Source: Rhizophagus clarus (Eukaryota; Glomeromycota; Glomeromycetes; Glomerales; Glomeraceae). From it: a DNA stretch of 64,000 nucleotides. The notes under the pieces are model-generated. The model made no database searches. It was not told the origin of the DNA and worked only from the letters and a program-made list of their open reading frames with translations. This document shows positions 32,466 through 43,150 of this stretch, piece by piece; the first letter of the stretch is position 1; the number at the start of each line of letters is the position of its first letter. The DNA is taken from contig BLAL01000215.1 in the NCBI GenBank assembly GCA_015698045.1, positions 1,612,001 through 1,676,000 of the forward strand. The letters run 5' to 3'. The position numbers were made by a program, and so were the translations under genes.

Positions 32466-33255
32466 GGCCACAAAGCACGAATCATCCCAAATTCAATCTC
32501 ATCCTGCAAGTCCATCATGGCCTTTCAGAATGCCAGTCATTGGAACGAGTGGATCAGGTAAGACTAATATCTTGGGAAATCTTTTTCTTGGTACTAAAGC
32601 TGAATGCATATGTAAAGGTAAGAAAGGGCCAAAAGGCACTTCGTATGGCTCTAGATATATTGCATGTGATGATTTGATAGTTTGTGGTTATCATCCTGAT
32701 GAGCTGAAGTGGGCATTTGTAAGATATATGTATGGCATAATTTCAAAAGATCCAAAAGCGCCTTACTATTAGAATATACGATTTAGCTATATATCGCCAG
32801 AAAAAATTCCTAGTGTTAGAGCATTTTCACCAGAACGAAGCACAGTGATTGTTTTTGAGGATGTATGTCTAGTCCCAGAATATATATAAAATCAAATTGG
32901 CCAATTTTTTGGGAATGGGTGACATCAGAATATTTCATGTGTATATGTAGCGCAAAAATACTACAAAATTCCTATATTTATTCGTGAAAACAGCTCACAC
33001 TTAGTACTTTTTAACTTAGGTAGCTCGCATGAAGATATTTCCAAGATCATTAGACGCTACACTGATGATGTAAAAAATGCATCTATGGTTATTAATAGCT
33101 ACCTTTGTAAAGGTGAGTTTGTTGTATTTGATCTCACTAGGCCGGAAGATGATCCCCTTACAATCCGTCTAAGGTTTGACACTCCCCTAAACCTGCAAAA
33201 AGCGATAATAGTGAGGCAGAAGCGTAAAGAAAAAAGCACCTCAACTAATGAATAG
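32386..33255 (+). pseudogene. A32-like packaging ATPase (FtsK/HerA type), three in-frame stops
   Basis: Frame of 290 codons with TAG, TAA and TGA at about 32770, 32887 and 32920 but no shift. Walker A is GTSGSGKTN (about residues 53-61), Walker B is STVIVFEDVCL (about 32840-32870), and the downstream sensor-like YVAQKYYKIPIFIRENSSH follows as in genome-packaging ATPases of Polintons, virophages and nucleocytoplasmic DNA viruses. Length is normal for the family. The role would be pumping element DNA into a shell. It lies just upstream of the integrase, a Polinton-like neighbourhood. The catalytic motifs are intact although the frame is broken. Confidence 0.85.
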
Positions 33256-33270
33256 AATCTGACTTAATAA

Positions 33271-34498
33271 ATGCCAGTTTTTTTTCGTAATTATAAAAAA
33301 ATTGGAATGGGAGAACCGGTTATTTATATTGATCCTCAAAAAGCACGAGAGCTAGACCAAATCATAGTAAAACAAACACCTACGATTAATATCGATCCCC
33401 AAAAAGCTCATAATTTAGACCAGCATCTTGCCTTGCAAAAACTATATTATCGTCCTGAAGGTCTGTATCAAAATGTTAAAGGATTGTGGGATGCTTGTAA
33501 AAAAGCCAGCTACAGCTTTTCATTTATTGATGTAAAAAATGGCTTGAGAACCAAGCAATGTATCAAATTTTTCGTCCTTCGCCAAAGCATATACCTTATG
33601 CCAGTTACTCTAAAATCACGAAGCCAAATACTGTGCACCAATGTGATTTGATCGAAATACCATATGATGAAGATGTGGATACAAATTTACTAGATGATGG
33701 CCTGATATATTACTATGTACTATTAGTTATAGACTGCATGACTAGATATAAAGATTTCATTTTTTAACATCAAAGAGCAGTAAGGAAGTTGCAGAAGCAT
33801 TTAAGAGTATATATGATAATCCTGATAAACCTCTTAACTGGCCTCGAAAATTGCAATGTGATAAGAGCACTGAGTTTATGGGATACGTGACTTTATTAAT
33901 GGATGAACATGGCGTTGAAATTCGAAGAATTATAGCACATTTCAGGCATACAAGTTTTGCAATGATTGATAATTATGCCAGACATTTTTCTAGAAGGGTT
34001 TTTAAAAACCAGTATTCGGTAGAGTTTCATCTGCCTACTGGCAAGCGCTGTAGAGAATGTGAACGATTTGCAAGAAGAATTGTTAATAATATGAATGATA
34101 GCCTAACTCGATTGATTGGGATGAATCCTAATGACGCAACAAAACTTGAGCGGATATATTCCAAACCATCAGTAAAATATAATCACCCAATAGGTGTTGA
34201 TGAACTACAATTACCAAAGGGTACTACTATCCAATTTTTACTCGCTCCTGGAGAGTGGGAAAATGATCCTTTTGAACGATGCAGAATAACAGATCTAACA
34301 TGGTCTTCTAGCCTGCATAAGATTTGGAGAATTGTTATTGGAAAGAATCCTCCAATGCCTATTTTATATTATTTAGATGAATCAGGGCCTCAACAACCTT
34401 TCGTAAGAGAACAGTTAATGCATATTAAAGAAGAACCTATGTTGCCTTCTAGGTGGGTATTGGGATATAACCAAATGCATACAAGGCGCTCCTTATAA
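33271..34498 (+). pseudogene. retroviral-type (rve) integrase of Polinton type, frameshifted
   Basis: Three consecutive frames joined by one-base losses in an A-run near 33535 and a T-run near 33765. The N-terminal part has two imprecise YIDPQKARELDQ-type repeats. The catalytic core shows the first acidic site in HQCDLIEIPYDE, the LLVIDCMTRY strand, and the second acidic site in QCDKSTEF with the usual D-x-x-x-E-F spacing. The third position appears as Asp in FAMIDNYARHFSRR where retroviral integrases have Glu. The C-terminal region (about residues 250-400) includes DLTWSSSLHKIWRI and ends at TAA 34496-34498. The enzyme would insert element DNA into the host genome. It overlaps the convergent nuclease gene by about 50 bases. 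Confidence 0.75.
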
Positions 34499-34963
34499 AA
34501 GTTTCTAAATCTACTACACAGTAAGGGATTGTAATAAGGATTACACCTTCCTGATGACATAATGCTCTCTTTTTCCAATCACGCCATATTTGTGTATTTA
34601 GTTCATCTGACCTTGCGGGTGAAAAAAAGGGACGATTTGGTAATGTTGGTTGCCACTATATTCGAAGGCCAAGCCTAGCTCTTCATTATATCCATCTAGA
34701 TATAATCCCTCCAAGAATTTAGGTTTTCGGAGAGGAAATACTTTATGCAATAAATCCTCAAATATATACCGGCATGTTCTTTCTGGTACATTAGGACAAA
34801 TATTGCACCATCTATAATTCTGTTTCATATTTTTATATGGCGCCTCCCATTGATGGCCTTTTTTACATATCCATAAATATGTATTAGGACTAACTTTAGC
34901 TAAGCATCTTCCTTCACGCTTTTGGGCATATGCCAAAGCTTTAGTGTTAATATCGTCTTGCAT
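34449..34963 (-). pseudogene. zinc-ribbon plus restriction-like endonuclease (frameshifted)
   Basis: Minus strand from ATG 34963. The N-terminal half resembles the zinc-ribbon repeats found beside Vsr-like nucleases: ALAYAQKREGRCL, then LWICKKGHQWEAPYKNMK and WCNICPN, giving paired Cys sites. The nuclease part reads LDGYNEELGLAFEYSGNQHY (D-x-Y and E-x-x-G-x-Q-H). After a one-base shift near 34610 it continues as WRDWKKRALCHQEGVILITI with the R-D-x2-K type block, ending at TAG 34449-34451. Similar proteins occur in large DNA viruses and AM fungi. Its nuclease domain is a relative of the one at 21006-21680. Confidence 0.65.
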
Positions 34964-35215
34964 TTTATAAGTACAATAGAATATCACGTACAGAAATTTG
35001 CGGTAGTGATCATCAGCTCCAGACTAGTTTAGTTAGAAGAATCGATCTGAATGTATGCAAATTCAGGTGCAAGTTTGTAAGTAAAATTAAACTTGGCTAT
35101 TACTATTGTATAAGTAAAAAATAAATATCACCAGTATTCTTAGCAGGAAGTGGCAATTTCGGCCAAGAGTACTTGACAATACAGCTCAACAATCTTGTCT
35201 ATATATTCACTCTTT

Positions 35216-35683
35216 TTATGTATTATTGATATCATCAAGTAGATTGATATCTTTTAACAATTTTTTCGTTTGTTTATAAAGATTTTGCCATTGTACATGA
35301 AATTTATTTCGTAAGACAGAAGACTTAATAAGACAGGAAAGAATACTTGTAAGATTATTTATATGGGATTTGATTACTGCATGAACATTTGCAATTTCTT
35401 CTCCTGCTGTAATCCAATCATAACGCGAAGTATAGAGAACTGTATGAATACGGGTTATTTCTTGTTCACTACAGTCTAGCCGATATTTGATAAAATCAAG
35501 ATCTTCACGAAATTCCCTTTCTTTTTGCTTTAAAATAACTCGAAATGCTTCAGAATTCTATTGATGATTCACAGTAAAACAGGAATATAGTATATCTTTA
35601 ATCTTAAGATTACTAAAAATTAGTTCAAGCAGTTCAGAACAAACAAGTGGGCAAGGCCCAGGCTTTTTTTGCACAAGAAGCAT
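35216..35683 (-). pseudogene. F-box-like protein starting inside the right inverted repeat
   Basis: Minus-strand frame of 156 codons with one in-frame TAG (about 35560). After a leader (MLLVQKKPGPCP) identical in position to the primase leader in the left repeat, it reads PLVCSELLELIFSNLKI and YSCFTVNHQ, then a stop where an F-box has Trp, then NSEAFRVIL. The LP-x-E-L-L-x-x-I-F and V-N-x-x-W-pattern are F-box-like. The remainder is helical (EREFREDLDFIKYRLDCSEQ and on), not leucine-rich repeats. F-box proteins couple substrates to SCF ubiquitin ligases; whether this one did is inference. The leader is encoded by the inverted repeat itself. Confidence 0.6.
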
Positions 35684-36781
35684 GATGTATATACAAGAAA
35701 CTAGTATAACATTACATAGAAATTTGCAAAGTTCAAAATAAAAATTTTATATAATTTTGGACGAATACGCTTGCTGGCAAAACACTGGGTCAGTGGTAGT
35801 ACCCAAAAGTAATCAATGTGGTAGTACCTAAAAGTAATTGATGCAATAATATCCTAAAGTATCCCAGAATAGTAACTATACAAGAAAGAGTTCTAGGAAT
35901 GCGAAAGCGTAAAATAAGATATAAATTTGGTAGTACACCAAAATAGAATAATATATAGGAAAGAAAATAAGAGAAGTTATGCTTTGGTGTACTACCGCCG
36001 ATAGGCAGGAAAGAGATCGGAAAGGCAGAAAGGTTTAGGAAAATATGAGAAAAAGAGCATGAAAAGAGTATGGCCAGACCTGATTCGGCACTTCATGCCT
36101 TATTCTTAGCAATTAAAAGGATCATAAAAGGCGGGATTGCACATCTGGGTCACCAACTTGGCACTTCGTGCTTCATCCGGCAATCAAATGGGCATCTCCA
36201 AACCTCCAACCAACCACCACCTCGAATGTAATGCAAAATTCTGAATTATCACGTGATATAAAACCCGTTACTATTGGTAACAGGTTTTCTCCAATTTTTT
36301 TTCGCCTCTACTCGCCTCCTACTTACTGATATATTGCCTCACAGCCCGTCATGGAAATTCTATTCAAAATGAAAAATAAAAGCCAACCAGCATAACCCTT
36401 CCCAAAGGACCACTCGATAGCAAACAAAGAGGTCCAGAACTGACACAAACCCCCAAACAGTAAATAAGAAGCCCTGCATTCAAAATGAAAAATAAAAGCC
36501 AACCAGCATTTATATAGCAATAATGAAACTAAAACGACACACAAGTCCAAAATAAGTAATAAACCCAACATAGTGAAATAACCACAAAAAGCCCGCAGAG
36601 TAACGAAAAATAGCAGATATCTAGAAGTCTATAAAAACAAGATATAGCAATCAAAACAAGCAAATATCTACAAAACAATAAAATAGCCATAGAACAATAA
36701 AAACAGTAACTTAGATAACATTATAGCGTAACAGATAACACTATAACATAACTAGATAGCAGTCTTATAAGACTGCTATCT
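35649..36781 (-). repeat. right terminal inverted repeat of the 24.9-kb element
   Basis: Reverse-complement partner of 11879-13066. It has one copy of the hairpin segment (35930-35995), where the left copy has two. It also has its own insertion of about 115 bases made by partial duplication: the CAAAATGAAAAATAAAAGCC stretch occurs near 36365 and again near 36480. On the minus strand the repeat contains the start codon and first dozen codons of the F-box-like gene, in the same place where the left repeat holds the primase start. Confidence 0.9.
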
Positions 36782-36787
36782 AGTTAT
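36748..36787. repeat. terminal perfect palindrome, right end
   Basis: Forty-base perfect palindrome with half-site ATAACTAGATAGCAGTCTTA. The central 30 bases match the left-end palindrome. The outer six bases (AGTTAT) extend symmetry past the point where the left end stops matching, so the exact terminus is ambiguous by a few bases. Confidence 0.9.
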
Positions 36788-36827
36788 TTAGATTTATAAA
36801 AATTAAAATATAAATTATTGCTAACTC

Positions 36828-39124
36828 TAAAGCTCCGCATGAGCTAGCTCAAGTCAAGCTACAGTCTGGTTTGGCTTGGCTTGAAAAAAAAAATTCTGGC
36901 TTAAGCCAAAATGAGTCAAGCCACAAAAAATCTTGGCTCAACTCATTTAAGCTAAGCTGAGCCATGAAAAATTCTGGCTCAAGCCAAGTTGAGCTTGAGC
37001 TGGCTCAAGCTGGCTCAAGTTTTATTATCAAAAAAAAAGCTGAAACTAGGCGTTTTTATATGTAAAGTTACAAAAAAAAACACTGGAACTAATGGTCCTG
37101 GCAGGACTCTGAATAATACTAATATAACTCACATATGGATTTGTGTAGAGTTTATATGAAATTACTTTTTAAATCTACAAATTGAGTTTGCGTAGATCAG
37201 TCAATTTGAGAGTAACTCACATATTATGTTTGCGTGGAGTTTATAATAGATATACGTGGATTTATTTTTAAAAAATACTAATTTCAGTAAATTAAATTAC
37301 TCAGTATTTACCAAAATTTATTTTATTTTATTTATTTTTTTACTTTTTTTTGGTATTTTATACCAAATTTATTTATTTTTATTATTCTTTTTCAGTTTTT
37401 AATACCCTAATTCCAAAAGTCTGATCGTGTTTTTCGTCTGGCAACACTACAAAACATAAAAAAAAAATTAATTAGTTAAAAAAATACCAAAAAACACTTC
37501 TCTCATCCCCCTTACCTTAATTCTAAAAGCCCAGTCATATTTTTCATCTGGCAATACTACAAAAAAAATAAAAAAAAGTTAATACTTAATTAATTAAAAA
37601 AAAATAACAAAAAACCTCCCCCAACTCTCCTTTACTTTAATTCCAAAAATCCAGTCATGCTTTTCATCTGGCAACACTATAAAAAATAAAAAAAAAACAA
37701 TTAATTAGTTAAAAAAATACCGAAAAATACTTCCCCCACTCTCCCTTACCTTAATTCTAAAAGTCCAGTCATACTTTTCATCTGGCAACACTACAAAAAG
37801 TAAAAAAAAGGTAATACTTAATTAATTAAAAAAAAATAATGAAACACCTCTCCCAACCCTCCCTTACCTTAATTTCAAAAGTCCGATCATGCTTTTCGTC
37901 TGACAACACTACAAAAAATAAAAAAAAACAATTAATTAGTTAAAAAAATACTGAAAAATACTTCCTCCACCCTCCCTTACCTTAATTTCAAAAGTCTGAT
38001 CGTGCTTTTCGTCTGGCAATACTACAAAAAATAAAAAAAAATAATTAATTAATTAGTTAAAAAAATTTACCGAAAAACACTTCTCCACCCTCCCTTACCT
38101 TAATTCTAAAAGTCTGGTCATGCTTTTCATTTGGCAATACTACAAAAAAAATAAAAAAAAGTTAATACTTAATTAATTAAAAAAACAACAAAACACCTCT
38201 CCCAACCCTCTCTTACCTTAATTCCAAAAGTCCGGTCATGCTTTTCATCTGGCAACACTACAAAAAGTAAAAAAAAAGTTAATAATTAATTAAAAAAAAA
38301 TAACAAAACACCTCCCCCAACCCCCCTCCCTTATCTTAATTCCAAAAGTCCAGTCATGCTTTTCGTCTGGCAATACTACAAAAAAATAAAAAAAAAATAA
38401 TTAATTAATTAGTTAAAAAAAACACTGAAAAACACTTCCCTACCCTCCCTTACTTTAATTCCAAAAGTCTGGTCATGCTTTTCGTCTGGCAACACTACAA
38501 AAAGTAAAAAAAAAAAGTTAATACTTAATTAATTAAAAAAAAAACAACAAAACACCTCCCCCAACCCCTTCTTTACCTTAATTCTAAAAGTCTGATCATG
38601 CTTTTCGTCTGGCAATACTACAAAAATAAACTGATAAATGATTAAAAAAAAAATCAGATATTCAGATTATCTGATTAGATCAGCAAGTCACATGATCCTG
38701 CTTTTATACCGAATAATTCATTATAGCGTTAATAGCGTTTTATATTATAAAATCACAAAAAAAAATGCTGGAACTATTGGTACCAGCATTTTTTATTCAT
38801 AAAATTGCAAAAAGTGTCAGAACAAATAATTCTGACATTTTTTATATATAAATTTGCAAAAAAAACACTAGAACTATTGGTACTGGCATTTTTTATATAT
38901 AAATTGTAAAAAATTACCAAGCTTGATCTGGCTCATGAGCCGGCTTGAGCTTTTCAAGCCAAGCCCACTGCCAGCTTGAATTTATCAAGCCAAGTCTAAT
39001 ACCTGACTTAAGCTTTTTCAAGCTGGCTTGTGAACCACCAAACCAATTTAATCATGGCTTGGCTTAGCTCAACTTGAAAAGCTTGAGCCAGCTTGCAAGT
39101 TGGCTCAACTTATGCGGAGCTTTA
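36828..39124. mobile_element. hAT-type non-autonomous element with internal minisatellite
   Basis: Ends TAAAGCTCCGCAT and ATGCGGAGCTTTA are inverted. Flanks GCTAACTC and GCCAACCC (36820-36827, 39125-39132) agree at 6 of 8 bases, a decayed 8-bp duplication. Subterminal zones (to about 37020, and from about 38930) are packed with GGCTTGAGC/AAGCCAAG repeats on both strands. The centre holds the minisatellite described next. No coding region. It begins about 40 bases outside the right end of the 24.9-kb element. Confidence 0.8.
37385..38640 (+). repeat. minisatellite of about 117 bases, about 11 units
   Basis: Each unit has a CTTACCTTAATTCCAAAAGT start, GTCATGCTTTTCGTCTGGCA, an ACACTACAAAAA tract, and an AATTAATTAGTTAAAA tract. 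Eleven TCTGGCAA(C/T)ACTAC occurrences are spaced about 117 bases apart. Two unit sub-types alternate (with AACAATTAATTAGTT or GTTAATACTTAATTAATT). Confidence 0.85.
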
Positions 39125-39132
39125 GCCAACCC

Positions 39133-39891
39133 TTATGAACAACTTCTTAAAGTTAACAAGTTAATTTAAAATAAAAAAAATTACACTTTAAAATTAAAAT
39201 TACTTAAACAATAAATAATTGAAAGTACAAAAGTTGATCGCATTCTATAAATATTAATCCAATCATCCTCAAATTTTTACTATAAATAGAATCGATCTTG
39301 CTAAACAATTTTACTTAAATAGAAAAAGGCAATTTCATTTGACCAAAGTGGTAAAATCATACTCTGAAGTTGCAAAATAGGTTTTTGCAAAAAAATTGAT
39401 AATACAAAAATAGCCAATACTTCACAAATATTAGTCCAATCATTATAAAAATTTATACACAGGTAGATTTGATATCACTAAATAATTTTTTAAACATAAA
39501 AAAGCAATTCATTTGACCAAAGTGATGTTATTACATCCTAAATTTAAAAGAGAAAAAAAAATTTTTTGAAGTTAGTATTGTTTAAAAAATATAATTATCT
39601 TCACAAATATTATACTTAGAATCATAAAAATTGAAATACAAATACTTTTTACAACTGCTGAACAATTTACTTAAACATAAAAAGGTAATTTCATTTGTCC
39701 AAAATTCATTTTATATATGAGTAAAATTAGCAAACAAAAAATATAAAAACATGATTTTTTTTATAAATATTAAATACAATATTGTGTTTATAAAATTAAA
39801 ATGTGTAAAATAATAGAAAAGAAGTATCAGTTTAAAAAAATTTTTTGTAAAAAAATTTTTTGATATACGTGTGAAATTAAAATTTTCTCTC
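39133..39891. other. AT-rich spacer with imperfect repeats
   Basis: Three imperfect copies of a segment of about 180 bases are visible through recurring ATTTCATTTG(A/T)CCAAA (near 39336, 39507 and 39690) and AATATTAGTCCAATCAT-like phrases. No gene seen. Confidence 0.45.
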
Positions 39892-41311
39892 TATATATCA
39901 ATCACCGCGCATGTAACATGTAGATCATTTTCATATTAAAAGAAATTTGTGTAACTATAATCGAGTTACTTCATTTTATAATTAACCATCAATTTTAATA
40001 TGCAACTCCTATACAAATTAAGTAATATCATAGATTGTCATGTGCTTTATCAGTTTTTAAAACTAATTTTCCATTTTTACAATTATTTTTTTTCTTTGCA
40101 TATACGTGAAATTTACGTTTAAAAACTACTATTTTTTGAGATCTTTATAAAAGTATGGACAAACACATAATGTTAATAGCAAAAATATATGTAAATTTGC
40201 ACGAGGAAAAAGATTTTCTAAGGTTATAAGGGCAGTTTTTCAATTAATTTTTGTATAAATACGAAAAAACTGTTTTTTTGAAAAAAAAAAAAGATTTTTT
40301 ATGTCATAAAATTTTAAAAAGAAATTTTTAACTAATAATAAATATTTCATTTTTAGCCATAAATTTACAAAAGAAACAACTTTTATTAAGGTAATAGTGC
40401 TGGTTATCCAACTAGATTTTTAGTTATTATTGAATCTACTAATATTTTTCTGTTTATTAATATGAAATAATGACAAATTTTTATTTATCATTAGTAAACA
40501 AGAGGAGAATAACGTTATTAAGCTCATTTTTGGGTAATATATTTATTTTTAACTAAAAAATAATACAAAATTTTCATTGTTTTTAACCAATTTATTTCTG
40601 TCCAATCATATTTAAATATTAGATTTTTATTGTAAAAAAGATATTTTTTAATATTTAATTGTTCTTGAAATTAATGGGTAGTTTATTTTACAGTTAAAAC
40701 AACTAAAATAATAAAGAAATTTTACAATTTAATTATATAAATAAAATAAAAAGCAAAAAAATTTTTTTTGATGAATTTAAATTATATTTATTGTATTAAA
40801 AAATTATTTAGATTTATGTATTTTAACTTTTTACATTTTCTATTTTAATTTAAATTTTTATAATACTCGTTATGGTTGACAAATGACAAGTTTTTTGCAT
40901 TAATTTTTTATTTTTAATGAAAAAAATACATCAACTTCTAACTAAGATCCAACTTGAAAAACAAAATGTATTTGAAAAAATTTTTTAATAAATACTTAGG
41001 GGCCATTTAGAAGTTTTATTTCCCATATTTAGTTTGAGAGTTATTTTGTATAAATGAAGTGTTATATTTGGCCTGAAATTTTCAATTTTAACCAAATTTA
41101 GGCTGAAATTACGATTTTGGCCAGAATTAAGGAAATTTCGGCCAGAATTATAAATTCAAAAATCGTTAATTTAACCAATTAAATAAATTTTGGTTGATTT
41201 TAAACTTTACATATGTGTTATATGTTGGAAGAGGATGCTGTGCCAAAAATTTTATTATGTTAACTATAATAAAGCAAATTAGGGGGTTACATGCACGGTG
41301 ATTGATATATA
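39892..41311. mobile_element. 1.4-kb element with 26-bp terminal inverted repeats
   Basis: Left end TATATATCAATCACCGCGCA followed by TGTAAC, right end its reverse complement with one difference (25 of 26). Interior is AT-rich, without a coding frame. Near 41070-41155 it holds repeated GGCCAGAATTA/GGCTGAAATTA phrases that also occur at about 56690 and 60290. The flanks are TA-rich, so a target duplication cannot be judged. Superfamily unknown. Confidence 0.6.
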
Positions 41312-41840
41312 TAAAAATCTTTGTTATACGAATAAGGGGTTCTGCTACACAAATATAATTACTGAGCTGAAATAAAAATAAGTTTAACTACGTATTTAAA
41401 TATCTAACCAACTAAAAATTTTATATTAAAATAAGCAAATAAAAGTCTTACATAGGGGTTTTTTTTTTATATGATCATTAAGTAAACTCAAATCTAACAT
41501 ATTTATATATTGTTTAGGATCCTAGCTAGATCCTAAAATAATACATGCAACTTTATATCTTAAAAGTTGGATTAAAAATAAATTGGGAGTTATAAATAAT
41601 GAAAATGATAAAGAAAATACTAATACTAATAGAGGTATACCAGAAATCAGCTAATTTAATAGGAGGATAAGTGGTTAACCTAAAAATCAGGTTTCTATGA
41701 TTGGCTATAAATTATATAATATATATAATATATTATTATTATTTATATATTAAAATAGTTTTTTGCAATTATTTAGCCATCTAATAGCTCAATTTAACTA
41801 ATTTTTTTTTTGTTTTATAGGGCTTAATAAAAGTTATAAA
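41312..41840. other. AT-rich spacer with no recognisable gene
   Basis: Simple AT-rich sequence with ATATAATATATTATTATT runs near 41715-41745. It ends with GTTATAAA (41833-41840), the target duplication of the next element. Confidence 0.5.
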
Positions 41841-42009
41841 TAGGGCTCCAATTGGTTTCAATAATTACTTAACTGTACTAATCAGTTTCAGTATCAGAGT
41901 AATTTCAGTTTTCATGGTTTACTGAACTGAACCTGTCAGTAAATTTACTGATCAGTTTCAGTAATTGCAGTTTCAGTACTGGTTTTGCGATTTACTGAAC
42001 TGATTTACC

Positions 42010-42440
42010 AATTTAAAAAATGTTTTATTTTTTTATAAGAAAAACATTTTTGTTCAATAAAAGAACGTTTTTACAACATTTTTTTATTAAAATATTAAAA
42101 AAGTTGTGAAAACATTCTTATGTTAATTTTAAAAAAACGTTTCACATTTATTAAAAGTTTAATTAAAATAAAAAATGTTTTTACAACATTTTTATTAATA
42201 TCATTAAAAAAATGTTGCGAAATGCTTATTTTTTTAATTATACACATAAATAACGTTGTTTGCAACATTTTTTAACTCCATTAATTAAAAACGTTGCGAA
42301 ATGTTTTTTATTTATGAATTAATAAAAAAAAAGTAGTTTGCAACGTTTTTAATGATATTAATAAAAATGTTGCGAAAATGTTTTTTATTTTAATTTACAC
42401 ATAAAAAAACATTGTGCTCAACATTTTTAACTACTTTACA
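42010..42440. repeat. AACGTTGCGAAATG palindromic array, left side
   Basis: Units of AAAAACGTTGCGAAATG and inverse, spaced by TTTTATTTAT/AATTAATAAA, about 60-90 bases apart. Same unit type as in MITEs A and B and at 51930-52890. Confidence 0.75.
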
Positions 42441-42469
42441 GAAACTTAAAAATTCTAAACAATGACGAA

Positions 42470-43150
42470 TTGATATTGTAATGATATTAAATATATATTG
42501 TAACAATATCGATTTGCAAATGATATCATTATGATATCAAAATGATATTGATACATTATTGATTGGATATATCAAAATGATATCGTAAAAATATTTACTT
42601 AAAGAAATATCTAATCGATATCATATTCATATTGTTATAACAATGATAATTTTTTAAAAAAATGTGAAACAAATATGATATCAATATAATATCGTATCGA
42701 TATGTATTCAGTATTATTATGACATCGTAAAAATATCATCTTATAAATATCAAATCGACATCAATTCACTATTGGCAATATAACGAATCGACATCATTTT
42801 GATATAGTTAAACAATAATAAAATTTTTAAAAAATGTGATACAAAAACGATATCAATATAATATCGTATCGATATGTATTCGGTATCAATACAATATTAT
42901 AAAACATTATCTTATAAATATCAAATCAACATCAATTCGATATTGATAATATAACGAATTGATATCATTTTGATATAATTAAACAATAATAAAATTTTTA
43001 AAAAATATGAAACAAACATGATATCAATATGATATCGTATCGATATGCATTAAGTATGAATACGACATCATAAAAACATCATTTTATAAATATCAAATTA
43101 ACATCATATCAATATTGGCAATATAACAAACGTATCAACATCATTTTGAT
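42470..43150. repeat. GATATC/ATCGATAT-rich tandem array, period about 172 bases
   Basis: Units begin GATATCAATATAATATCGTA near 42676, 42848 and 43020, with an older degenerate portion before. Rich in ATATCGATAT-like short palindromes. No coding content. Confidence 0.75.

Larger units (their letters stand above)
11879..36781. mobile_element. 24.9-kb Polinton/Maverick-like element with primase-helicase replication module
   Basis: Seen directly: two long inverted repeats (11879-13066 and 35649-36781) bound a block of about 24.9 kb with some twenty genes or relics. An A32-like packaging ATPase beside a retroviral-type integrase is the signature of Polintons and related virus-like DNA transposons. 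Not seen: a protein-primed PolB, an adenovirus-type protease, or a double-jelly-roll capsid. Instead there is a primase fused to a UL9-like helicase and a Gag-like plus retropepsin-like pair. Inference: a giant, once self-synthesising element that is now inactive. Most genes have in-frame stops, and a family member elsewhere would be needed for mobility. A clean target-site duplication is not visible: TTTATT on the left and GTTATTT on the right are only loosely alike. Two MITEs (25968-26761, 31628-32186) are later insertions. Confidence 0.85.

Noticed and set aside
13032..34498. Protein-primed DNA polymerase B expected in a Polinton
   Set aside because: I looked for DxxSLYPS-like and YxDTDS-like motifs in the gene-bearing frames and saw none; absence needs a profile search to be certain.
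11873..36790. TTTATT and TTATTT as a 6-bp target duplication of the 24.9-kb element
   Set aside because: They are offset and not identical, and the flanks are AT-rich, so the match is not convincing.
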